In this document: one piece after another, positions 8,906 through 16,776 of the stretch
Layout: each line of letters opens with the position of its first letter
Numbering within the stretch: the stretch's first letter is position 1
Assembly: GCA_029261405.1 (NCBI GenBank)
Contig: JAJDBK010000068.1
Span: forward strand, 46,486 to 110,485
DNA length: 64,000 nt
Reading direction: 5' to 3'
Source of the DNA: Nitrospinaceae bacterium
GTDB lineage: Bacteria > Nitrospinota_A > UBA7883 > JAJDBK01
Notes under the pieces: model-generated
What the model saw: only the letters and a program-made list of their open reading frames with translations
Databases searched by the model: none
Told to the model about the DNA's origin: nothing
Program-made: the position numbers and the translations under genes

Positions 8906-9237
8906 CCTCCTAACTTTCTTCTTTATTTGATTAATGACAGAAAACGCGGGTATGTGTTCCCCACATGTTTACTTGCAGAGCTAAAAACGATCTTTTCAAG
9001 CCCTCTCGTTCTTCCCTGGCTGTAATAAACGGATAACTTTATCATGGAACTTTCATAACGGGGCCGGAATAAAAGCTCCGGGTAACCTTCGATCACCTGT
9101 TAAAACAGTTCTTACCTGAAAAGGAGTACTAATTTATTAGGGCTAAGCGCTATAATAACGCTTGCGACTGGTGGTTATCAATTTGGTGGGTTGCGCGCTT
9201 ACGCTTGCACGCTTGTTATTAAGAAGGGTTGTTTCTT
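8906..9237. other. 332-base intergenic region before the corrinoid operon
   Basis: No gene is supported. It contains CCGGA...TCCGG (near 9064-9081), CTGTT-AA-AACAG (near 9097) and the CGCTT motif cluster described separately. I looked for a cobalamin riboswitch, since the next gene binds corrinoid, and saw no convincing B12 box. Confidence 0.5.
9145..9214. promoter_or_regulatory. CGCTT half-site cluster around a TATAAT box
   Basis: AAGCG (9145-9149) and CGCTT (9159-9163) form an inverted repeat that exactly encloses TATAAT (9151-9156). Three more CGCTT copies follow at 9196-9200, 9202-9206 and 9210-9214. No good -35 box is seen 16-18 bases upstream of the TATAAT. The arrangement suggests an operator overlapping the -10 of the corrinoid operon, with accessory half-sites. 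The regulator is unknown. Confidence 0.45.
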
Positions 9238-9894
9238 ATGGGGCATGTCCTGAACCAGCAGGAGGAGTTCGAGCAGGCTATTCTCTCCATGGATACCTTT
9301 GCGGCCAGAAAAATCATTGAAAACCTCCTTGAATCCTTACCCGATTCTGAACACCGGCAATCTATCGAAAAACTCGTTGTCCACACCATGGAGTGTATCG
9401 GCGTTGGTTGGGAGAGCGGAGAGGTGGCGTTGTCCCAGGTCTACATGGGAGGGCGTATATGCGAAAAACTTCTCTCCGATATAACTTTTAGCGACACCAC
9501 CTCCCATACGAACCAGCTCAATACCGCCCTCGTGGTTCTCGAAGACCGGCATATGCTCGGGAAAAGGATTGTTAGCTCATCCCTGATCTCCGCAGGTCTC
9601 GATTTTGCCGATTACGGGAGTATGCAAGCCGATGATCTGGTGGGGAAAGTCGCGCAAGACGAGATTGAGGTTCTTCTGATCTCCGCACTGATGTTACCCT
9701 CCGCCCTGAGAGTCGAGAAAGTCCGGGAGCTGTTGGAGGCCAGGGGGATCAAAGCGCATATCGTGGTTGGTGGCGCCCCGTTCCGGTTTGACAAACAACT
9801 CTGGAAACAGGTTCGCGCCGATTGCATGGGAGAAACCGCTTCCGACGCGGTTGCGATACTGAAAAAATTAAACGATGAGAAGAAAAATGCCTGA
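9238..9894 (+). CDS. Corrinoid (B12)-binding protein, methyltransferase-associated type
   Basis: A corrinoid protein of the MtaC/MttC/MetH-cobalamin-domain type, which carries a methyl group on cobalt between methyltransferases. From the ATG it has 218 residues: a helical cap domain (about 5-85) and a Rossmann domain. The cobalamin motif is complete: DRHMLG (D103, H105, G108), then SAL about 45 residues later and GGAPF. The ATG at 9238 has AGAAGGG 9 bases upstream; the in-frame TTG at 9229 touches that site and is unlikely. It is the first gene of a four-gene operon that ends in a histidine kinase. Confidence 0.88.
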   Translation: MGHVLNQQEEFEQAILSMDTFAARKIIENLLESLPDSEHRQSIEKLVVHTMECIGVGWESGEVALSQVYMGGRICEKLLSDITFSDTTSHTNQLNTALVVLEDRHMLGKRIVSSSLISAGLDFADYGSMQADDLVGKVAQDEIEVLLISALMLPSALRVEKVRELLEARGIKAHIVVGGAPFRFDKQLWKQVRADCMGETASDAVAILKKLNDEKKNA

Positions 9895-10930
9895 GAGTGA
9901 AATGACATCGCTTGAGCGGGTATTAACAACTCTCTCCCATAAGGAACCGGACCGTGTTCCCCTCTTCTTGCTTCTCACCATGCACGGAGCAAAAGAAGTG
10001 GGCCTCTCGATAGAGGAGTATTTCTCCAGGTCGAAAAACGTAATTGAAGGTCAAGTCCGAATGCTCGAGAAATACGGGCACGACTGTTATTACAATTTCT
10101 ACTACGCGCCTCTGGAGGTGGAGGCGTTTGGAGGAGAGGTAAAATATATAGAAAACGGACCGCCAAACTCCGGTAGGCCAATTATAAGTTCGATAGATGA
10201 AATCAGAAACCTCGAACCTCCCGATGTGAAAAACTCTCCAGTCCTCCGAAAGGTTCTGGAATCGGCCAGCGGCCTGCAAGAGAAAGCGGACGGCAAGGTT
10301 CCGGTTATCGGAGTGGTGATGTCGCCTTTCTCCCTGCCGGTAATGCAACTTGGTTTCGATAAATATATCGAACTCATTTATTCCGAGCCGGAGCTTTTTA
10401 CAAAACTGATGGATGTGAACACCACATTTTGCATAGATTGGGCGAACGCGCAACTCGAAGCCGGTTCCACCGCCATAGTATATTTCGACCCGGTCTCATC
10501 CCCCGGAATTATTCCTCGCGAGAAATATCTTGAAACCGGTTTCAAGATTCAAAAAAAGGTTATCTCAGCGGTAAACGGTCCTGTCGCCATACATTTGGCG
10601 TCGGAGAGGTGTCTGCCCATTTCAGAAGACCTTTGCGAAACCGGCGCGGTAGGTGTCGGCATAAGCGCCATGGAGGATCATGACAAACAAAAATCGGCTT
10701 TTAAAGGAAAAATGTCGCTCGTTGGCCCGTTAAACGGTATCGAAATGGCCCGATGGAGCGCCGAAGAGGCTGAGAATGTTGTCAAGGAAACGATAACAAA
10801 GCTGGGACCGGGCGGTGGATTTATACTGTCAGACAACCATGGCGAAATACCGTGGCAGGTACCATCCGAAGTACTACACGCCATCACCGACGCGGTTCGC
10901 AAATGGGGCCGATACCCTGTAAGGGGATGA
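9887..10930 (+). CDS. UroD-fold methyltransferase homologue (MtaA/CmuA-like) with altered zinc ligands
   Basis: A protein of the uroporphyrinogen-decarboxylase fold family, in the branch of corrinoid:thiol methyltransferases (MtaA, MtbA, CmuA) rather than HemE. The region SLERVLTTLSHKEPDRVP opens the conserved domain, which fills the chain. In MtaA-type enzymes zinc is held by HxC and a later Cys. Here the HxC site reads HLA (about H236/A238), and the later Cys position reads NHG (about H318). Starts at 9875, 9887 and 9902 are all possible; 9887 follows GAGAAG. It overlaps the corrinoid gene end and is 3 bases from the next gene. It may sense or bind rather than catalyse the usual transfer. 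Confidence 0.8.
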   Translation: MPESEMTSLERVLTTLSHKEPDRVPLFLLLTMHGAKEVGLSIEEYFSRSKNVIEGQVRMLEKYGHDCYYNFYYAPLEVEAFGGEVKYIENGPPNSGRPIISSIDEIRNLEPPDVKNSPVLRKVLESASGLQEKADGKVPVIGVVMSPFSLPVMQLGFDKYIELIYSEPELFTKLMDVNTTFCIDWANAQLEAGSTAIVYFDPVSSPGIIPREKYLETGFKIQKKVISAVNGPVAIHLASERCLPISEDLCETGAVGVGISAMEDHDKQKSAFKGKMSLVGPLNGIEMARWSAEEAENVVKETITKLGPGGGFILSDNHGEIPWQVPSEVLHAITDAVRKWGRYPVRG

Positions 10931-10933
10931 TCC

Positions 10934-11500
10934 ATGTCGAAGAAGTCCGCCATAGTTATCTGCGATAAATTCGTTAATGAAGTTAAGGAAGTTATCAAAG
11001 GTAAAGAAGAAGAGTATGATCTTATAGTCTATGAAGCCAAATGCCACCTTCCCAGAAAAATGAACTGCACTGTGTTTTGTCACGATATTCACCGTAAGAA
11101 ATATAAGAGCGTGCATGTCTTCAGCAGTGGATGTATAAAGGATAAAGAAGAACATAGCGAACTGTGTAAGACATGCTCCTTTCACCCAAGGGATATGTGT
11201 CTTAACATGATCGCAAGGATGGATCGAGTTAACGAACATCTGCGTCAAGGGGCTTTCCTGGTCTCCCCCGGCTGGCTTGCAAAATGGCGAACTCACCTTG
11301 AGGACTGGGGTTTGGCGGACGAACTTGCGGAGGAGTTTTTCAATGAATCCGCTAACAAAATCCTGCTCCTGGATACACAAGTCGATCCGGAAAGCCTGCA
11401 AAACCTTAAAGATATTTCCGAGGCGGTAAAACTGCCGTATGAAGTAGACTCCGTGGGGCTTGCCCATTTCCGTGAATTCGTGATTGGTAGTGTCCACTGA
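10934..11500 (+). CDS. Cys-rich DUF1638-like protein
   Basis: A 188-residue soluble protein. Eight Cys fall within the first 89 residues (10, 37, 45, 49, 67, 78, 81, 89), which suggests a metal or Fe-S site. The later segment GAFLVSPGWLAKW resembles the TPGW segment of DUF1638 proteins, which often sit beside UroD-type methyltransferases and corrinoid proteins. The family assignment is from memory of the pattern and is moderate. It starts with ATG after AAGGGG, 3 bases from the methyltransferase gene, and is followed 27 bases later by a histidine kinase. Confidence 0.65.
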   Translation: MSKKSAIVICDKFVNEVKEVIKGKEEEYDLIVYEAKCHLPRKMNCTVFCHDIHRKKYKSVHVFSSGCIKDKEEHSELCKTCSFHPRDMCLNMIARMDRVNEHLRQGAFLVSPGWLAKWRTHLEDWGLADELAEEFFNESANKILLLDTQVDPESLQNLKDISEAVKLPYEVDSVGLAHFREFVIGSVH

Positions 11501-11527
11501 ATACTTTCCAGAACGACGAGTCAGAAG

Positions 11528-13132
11528 ATGGCTACTGATATATCCAGAAAACTGGCCGATTACGGATTAGCGTTCGATCTGATCTCTAACATCACAGCCG
11601 TAAAGAGTGAAAAAGAGGCGATTGATTCAATTTTTGAAGTTTTTGACGCCATCTGCGCCCCCGCAAGATCTTTCTATCTGCCGTTTCGGGGAAGCGAAAC
11701 GGGTGATATTTATGTTAATCCACCGGGGACGGTTTGTGACGAGACTGTAAAAGACTCAATGACCACCTACGATGGTGAACAACTTTGGAAAGAAGAGAAG
11801 GCCGGATTCATTTTCCGGGTTATGCACAACGAAGAAACGTTAGGCGTATTTCAACTCGAAGAAGTTCCCTTTCCACAATACAAAGAACATTACCTAAGCC
11901 TTGCATCAAATATAAACAGCGTACTGGGCCTTGCCATCTCGAACGCCAGGGTATATCAGAATCTAGAGAGCCTGGTGGAGGAGCGGACCGAAGAGCTGGC
12001 GAATACGAATAAAAGCCTTGTAAAAGAGATCAAGGAGCGTAAAAAGACAGAAGTTCTGCTGGTGAAAGCAAAAGAACACGCTGAAAACGCCACAAAGCTA
12101 AAAGACAAATTTGTTTCTTTCGTTTCGCACGACCTGAAATCTCCCCTTACCGTTGTCCAGGGTTTCCTGAAAATGATTCGGCTGGAAGTATTCGCGTTGT
12201 CAAGTGACAGAGTAAAAGCGATGATTGACGCCGCTATAAAATCATCAGATGAAATGATGGCTCTGATAGAAAACCTTCTGAGCATCAGCAGGCTGAAGAC
12301 AGGTGTCCTCACACCGCAGTACGAATTCCTGAGCCTCGCCCTCATTGGGTCAAGGACAGTCGCTGATTTCAAGTCACTGGCCGATGGTAAGGGGATTGAT
12401 TTGCGTCTTGAGATAACGGATGGGGGGAGGATATACGCCGATGAAACCCTTTTTACCCAGGCGGTTCAGAACATCGTGGCCAACGCCATCAAATTTTGTG
12501 GCGCCGGAGATACCATAACGATCTGCACCCCTCCAGAAGAGCAAGCGACCTTATGTGTGAAAGATACCGGCCCTGGTATCGGAGAGGATGTGATCGAAAA
12601 AGTGTTCCAGTACGGGAGCAATGTTTCAACTACAGGAACCGCTGGAGAAACAGGTACCGGACTCGGTCTGCCATATACCAAAGAGATTATGGAGGCGCAC
12701 AATGGATCGGTAACCATCGAATCAAAAATGGGGCAAGGTTCATTATTCAGCCTCAAAGTCCCTCACGTCAGGCCGAAAATCCTCGTTGTGGACGACAATT
12801 CAAGTTTCCGGATGGTTCAAAAACAGTTTATGAGCTACCTTGGTGTCGATATCGTGGAGGCTGTAAATGGTAAAGAGGCATTGGAGCTTATTGAAAATAT
12901 GGAGTTTCACCTGTTAATTACCGATATAGAAATGCCGGAAATGGATGGGCTGGAACTCCTGAAAACCATAAAAGCCTCCATCAAAACAAAATCGTTACCA
13001 GTAATAGTGATTACGGGTAAGTATGGGATGGAGATTCGCGAAAAGGTATTTCAACTTGGGGCGGATGATTTTTTGACTAAGCCGTTAGATAATGAGGATT
13101 TCATTCCCAGGGTTAGAAGGTTTATTTCCTGA
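11528..13132 (+). CDS. Cytosolic hybrid histidine kinase (GAF-like - HisKA - HATPase - REC)
   Basis: 534 residues with no membrane helix. Residues about 15-145 look like a GAF-type sensor, 145-195 are coiled coil, and HisKA has the phospho-acceptor in FVSHDLKSPL (about H201). HATPase_c boxes follow (VANAIKF, DTGPGIG, GTGLGLPY), and a C-terminal receiver begins KILVVDDN with acceptor Asp in LITDIEMPEMDG and the Lys in FLTKPLD. No output domain is attached, so signal must pass to a separate partner that is not in this operon. It is the last gene after the corrinoid/UroD/DUF1638-like genes, which probably feed its input. Confidence 0.9.
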   Translation: MATDISRKLADYGLAFDLISNITAVKSEKEAIDSIFEVFDAICAPARSFYLPFRGSETGDIYVNPPGTVCDETVKDSMTTYDGEQLWKEEKAGFIFRVMHNEETLGVFQLEEVPFPQYKEHYLSLASNINSVLGLAISNARVYQNLESLVEERTEELANTNKSLVKEIKERKKTEVLLVKAKEHAENATKLKDKFVSFVSHDLKSPLTVVQGFLKMIRLEVFALSSDRVKAMIDAAIKSSDEMMALIENLLSISRLKTGVLTPQYEFLSLALIGSRTVADFKSLADGKGIDLRLEITDGGRIYADETLFTQAVQNIVANAIKFCGAGDTITICTPPEEQATLCVKDTGPGIGEDVIEKVFQYGSNVSTTGTAGETGTGLGLPYTKEIMEAHNGSVTIESKMGQGSLFSLKVPHVRPKILVVDDNSSFRMVQKQFMSYLGVDIVEAVNGKEALELIENMEFHLLITDIEMPEMDGLELLKTIKASIKTKSLPVIVITGKYGMEIREKVFQLGADDFLTKPLDNEDFIPRVRRFIS

Positions 13133-13381
13133 ACTTATTTACGGGGGTATTCGTTAGGTAATGTAATTCAATTATTGTATTTATTTGGCGATATTATCAG
13201 TCAGGAAATAGTCTCTATGAAGCAACGCAATGAGGGGGCTTGAGGAGACGCAAGATAATGGAATGGAACGGAAACCTGGGAAGAAAAATCAAATTAGTTC
13301 AACATTAGGATTTATTTAGAGCTGTTATAACAAGTGGTTATAGGGTTTTATTAACTACCTGCAGGATGTGTCGCGCATGGG
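13133..13381. other. Convergent intergenic region, weak hairpin
   Basis: The 249-base gap between the convergent kinase and pilB-like genes is AT-rich. It contains TATAAC-AAGTG-GTTATA followed by GGGTTTTATT near 13322-13350, a weak terminator-like hairpin. Nothing else is supported. Confidence 0.35.
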
Positions 13382-15676
13382 TCAGACGGAGCAGACTGTC
13401 CTTACCTGCTCGATAGTAGTATCTCCTTTCAGAACTTTAAAAATGCCGTCCTGTTTTAAAGTTCTCATTCCCGCCGCAATCGCGCTTTTCCGAATATCGT
13501 CCACAAGCGCTCTCGATTGAACCAGTCGTTTCGTTTCGGGGTCCATCGTCAGAACTTCGTGTAGCCCCGTTCTGCCCCGGAATCCGGTGTCGTTGCATTT
13601 GTCGCAACCTTTCGGTTTGAACATTGTGACAGTGTCGGGAGTAGCGGAAAGTTCAGGCCAGAATTCCGTGCTATATTCTTGCGCCATAAGATCAAGCTCT
13701 TCGATGGTTGGCTTATATTGTTCCTTGCAATCCTTGCACAATGTGCGGACAAGACGTTGAGCGAGAACCATCAGAAGCGCATCGGCAAAATTGAACGGGT
13801 CAATGCCAAGGTCGATGAGTCGGGTAATGGTTTCCGGGGCAGAGTTTGTGTGCAGGGTAGAGAAAACCAGGTGACCTGTGAGGGAAGCCTCGATTCCCAT
13901 GGAGGCGGTCTCCTCGTCCCGCATTTCGCCGATCATTATAACATCGGGATCAGCCCGGAGGAACGCGCGCAGTGCGGATGCGAAAGTGAGGTTGATGGCA
14001 GGGTGCATCTGAACTTGTCGGAGTCCGTTCTGGGTTATTTCGATAGGATCCTCGGCTGTCCAAATCTTTCGTTCCGGTGTGTTGATATAACCGAGAGCGG
14101 AATGCAGGGTGGTCGTTTTACCCGAACCGGTAGGTCCAACGACCAGAATAATGCCGTATGGGGTTTTTACCTGTTGTTTGAAAGCGTCTTCATTACGTTT
14201 TGAGAGGTTCATCTTGTCGAGCGGAATCGGCTCTGAGGCGGCCAGGATACGCATAACAGCGTCTTCGTTACCGCCGTATGTGGGAACTGTCGCCACCCGA
14301 AGTTCGATGGTTTTGGAAGGTCCGAGTTTTAGCTGGATTTTTCCGTCCTGGGGCAATCGTCTTTCGGCGATATTCAGGTTCGACATGATTTTTATTCTGG
14401 CCATAAGAGCCTTTTTCCAGTTAGCCGGAATTTGTTTATATTCCTGGCAGACACCGTCGATCCTGATTCTTATAATGGTGTTTTGTTTACCCGGGTAAGT
14501 TTCTACATGGATATCGGAAACGCCTTTGTTGTAGGCGTCGATGATAATCTGGTTGGCCAGTTTCACTATCCCGGAATCCGATTCCGATACCGACATGCCG
14601 GTATCATCAAATTCCGCCTCAGTGATATCGCTATCCTCTTCGATATCGGCCAGAACAGCGTCGAAATCCCCTCCACTTGTGACCGATTTACCTGAAAGTT
14701 TGGCGATAACTCTCAGAATGTCTGACCTCATTCCAACGGCCAGTTCGAATTTTCCGTTTTTAACGATCCTTTGCAGATCGGAAACCTTGTTCTGGTCGGT
14801 AGGATCCTCACAAATTATGAGCATCTTATCCTTTTCCATCTTGTAAGGTGACCAGCCGTTGGCTTCCATGAACTTGAATGGGTTTTTCATCCTCAGTTGG
14901 TCGAGTAGCTCCAGGGGGGGGGTGTAGCTATCGTCGTAGTCGATGAAACGAAGGTTGTAATATGCGGAGAGCGACCTGCCTATCATCTGTTTTTGAATAT
15001 TGTAGACTTTCATCAGAACATCGGCCAGTTCCCATTTCCGGGCGCGGGCCTCTTCCATCGCTTTTTCGAGGTCAGCTTTGGAGATGACATTCTGCCTGAT
15101 AAGGAAATCGAATCTTGACTTGTATTTTACCGAACGTTTCTGATGATTATAGAAAGCCAGGCCGAGAACATCGGTAATCTCCTGCAGGGCGCTTCTGTCC
15201 ATAGGAGAGAAGGAGCCTCCCCCCTTCTTGTTGATTATCTGGATGACACCCAACAGATATTTTTCGTACATCAACGGTTGAGCCAGAACCTGTTTGGTCC
15301 GGTAACCGGTTTTTTTATCCCACGATTTGTCGAATTTAAGGTCGGGATATATAGCCAGCAGTTCTATATCGTTATAAGCGTCGTTAACGGAAATCTGGGC
15401 GCCGGTGGAGGCTACGTATCCTGCCACGGAGAGTTTATCTATAGGGACACGTATTTCGTAGGAATTGTCCCCCGCCATATATTTTGAGAAGATTTCCCTT
15501 TTGTTTTTATCAACCGCGTAGATGGTGATCCGGTCGGCGTCGAAGAGTGAGGCGATGGAGTCTTTGAGGTGAATGAGGATCTCGTCAAGATTTTCCGCTG
15601 AGTGGATCTGGTGAGTAATGCTTTTGAGCCGCTCAAGGAACTGGAGGCGAATATCGCTTTCTGTTTGTTCAGCCAT
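13382..15676 (-). CDS. PilB/GspE-type assembly ATPase with N-terminal GAF domain
   Basis: A 764-residue secretion/pilus assembly ATPase. Residues about 20-185 form a GAF domain (FDADRITIYAVDKNKREIFS, VIQIINKK), and 190-340 resemble the MshEN/T2SSE N-terminal domain. The motor follows: Walker A GPTGSGKTTTL about residue 515, Asp box TAEDPIEI, Walker B DVIMIGEMRDEETA, His box LVFSTLHTNSA. A Zn tetra-Cys CKDC...CDKC lies near 645-690. The GAF fusion is unusual against textbook PilB and suggests small-ligand control of pilus extension. There are no other pilus assembly genes beside it except the distant PilY1-like gene. Confidence 0.88.
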   Translation of the reverse strand: MAEQTESDIRLQFLERLKSITHQIHSAENLDEILIHLKDSIASLFDADRITIYAVDKNKREIFSKYMAGDNSYEIRVPIDKLSVAGYVASTGAQISVNDAYNDIELLAIYPDLKFDKSWDKKTGYRTKQVLAQPLMYEKYLLGVIQIINKKGGGSFSPMDRSALQEITDVLGLAFYNHQKRSVKYKSRFDFLIRQNVISKADLEKAMEEARARKWELADVLMKVYNIQKQMIGRSLSAYYNLRFIDYDDSYTPPLELLDQLRMKNPFKFMEANGWSPYKMEKDKMLIICEDPTDQNKVSDLQRIVKNGKFELAVGMRSDILRVIAKLSGKSVTSGGDFDAVLADIEEDSDITEAEFDDTGMSVSESDSGIVKLANQIIIDAYNKGVSDIHVETYPGKQNTIIRIRIDGVCQEYKQIPANWKKALMARIKIMSNLNIAERRLPQDGKIQLKLGPSKTIELRVATVPTYGGNEDAVMRILAASEPIPLDKMNLSKRNEDAFKQQVKTPYGIILVVGPTGSGKTTTLHSALGYINTPERKIWTAEDPIEITQNGLRQVQMHPAINLTFASALRAFLRADPDVIMIGEMRDEETASMGIEASLTGHLVFSTLHTNSAPETITRLIDLGIDPFNFADALLMVLAQRLVRTLCKDCKEQYKPTIEELDLMAQEYSTEFWPELSATPDTVTMFKPKGCDKCNDTGFRGRTGLHEVLTMDPETKRLVQSRALVDDIRKSAIAAGMRTLKQDGIFKVLKGDTTIEQVRTVCSV

Positions 15677-15771
15677 GACTTATCCGTATTAAAGACCCCA
15701 AATCATCGAACCCCTGAGTCCGACAGGCTCCTGGTCAGGAAACTGATGATATCCCATAACCACTCTTCTTT

Positions 15772-16614
15772 TCAAGAACCGGCTTCACCGCGAGGGGAAG
15801 TGAGCGTTCCATTCATGCTTCCCTGTCGGTACCCGGCGATATCTACCGCAACGTATTTAAAGCCGAATTCAGTAAGGCGCTTATTTATTTTCAGTGAGAT
15901 TTCTTTTTCTATAAGTCGTGAAATATCTTCGGGTGGAATTTCTATTCTTGCGATATCACCATGATGCCGAACCCTGACCTGCCTGAATCCGAGAGATTTT
16001 ATGAAAGTCTCCGCGTTTTCGATCTGGAATAATTTTTCTTCGGTGACTTGAGAGCCGTAGGGGAGACGGGAAGCGAGGCAGGCGAATGCCGGTTTATCCC
16101 AGGTTGGAAGGGAAAGCTCTTTTGAAAGCTCCCTGATCTCATTTTTCGTAAAACCACACTCCTTTAGCGGGCTTGATACGCCGAACTTAAAAGCCGCCCT
16201 GGAGCCGGGGCGATAATCAGCTGAGTCGTCGAAATTGGCGCCATCCAGCACGGTATCGAATCCTCTCTCTCCGGCAATGATAGAGAGTCTGTCGAAAAGT
16301 TCGGATTTGCAGTAAAAACAACGATCTGGAGGATTATCGGTATATTGTTTATCCTGCATCTCCGCAGAATCAACCAGCAGATGTTCGACTTTTATCAGTC
16401 TGGCGATTTTAACTGCGTCTTCAAGCTCGGTTGCCGGAAATGAAGGTGATTTTGCGGTGACGGCAAGAACCGAATCGGCGCCTACCGCGTCGCAGGCCGC
16501 TCTGAGCAGAAAGGAACTGTCAACGCCTCCTGAAAAGGCGACAAGGGGTCGCCCAAGCTCTTTTATTCGTCGCTTGAGCGAATCATACTTTGCAGTCGAT
16601 AGCGCAATGTTCAT
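15772..16614 (-). CDS. larE: LarE-like ATP-dependent sulfur transferase
   Basis: LarE supplies sulfur for the nickel-pincer nucleotide cofactor of lactate racemase and relatives. The 280-residue protein has the PP-loop AFSGGVDSSFL near residue 28, the pair RCFYCK near 99-102, and FACLASRLPYGSQ, where the sulfur-donating Cys lies in single-turnover LarE. The CxxC plus CLASR pattern (three Cys) matches the Fe-S variants of LarE that use free sulfide; this is recalled, not tested. No larA, larB or larC lies nearby. It is 95 bases upstream of the pilB-like gene on the same strand. Confidence 0.85.
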   Translation of the reverse strand: MNIALSTAKYDSLKRRIKELGRPLVAFSGGVDSSFLLRAACDAVGADSVLAVTAKSPSFPATELEDAVKIARLIKVEHLLVDSAEMQDKQYTDNPPDRCFYCKSELFDRLSIIAGERGFDTVLDGANFDDSADYRPGSRAAFKFGVSSPLKECGFTKNEIRELSKELSLPTWDKPAFACLASRLPYGSQVTEEKLFQIENAETFIKSLGFRQVRVRHHGDIARIEIPPEDISRLIEKEISLKINKRLTEFGFKYVAVDIAGYRQGSMNGTLTSPRGEAGS

Positions 16615-16776
16615 GATTCCAAGATATCACAGCGGAAGTCAGGTTGAGAGGTTCTTTATTTTGAATAGCATTTGGTTTAGAATATAGCGGCACAGCAACC
16701 AATTGGTTATCGTAGATTTACATATTAATATTTCAGTAACCGTCAGGTCATCTGGAATTTTGGGGAACAAATATAG
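16615..16776. promoter_or_regulatory. Divergent promoter region larE / dnaN
   Basis: This 162-base AT-rich gap drives divergent genes. For dnaN, TTGAAT (16661-16666) with TATAGC (16683-16688), spacer 16, is a possible promoter. No DnaA-box cluster was seen, so I do not call an origin. The dnaN ribosome site is GGGGAA about 10 bases before the ATG. Confidence 0.35.

Noticed and set aside
8906..9237. Cobalamin riboswitch before the corrinoid gene
   Set aside because: Expected from context, but no B12-box sequence or the conserved GGGAA/GGTG core elements could be found.
9887..10930. Annotation as HemE (uroporphyrinogen decarboxylase)
   Set aside because: The HemE N-terminal Arg-rich active-site signature is absent, and the context is corrinoid protein and DUF1638-like genes, so a MtaA/CmuA-type homologue is the better call.
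16615..16776. Replication origin near dnaN
   Set aside because: dnaA, recF and gyrB are absent, and no cluster of DnaA boxes was seen in the gap.
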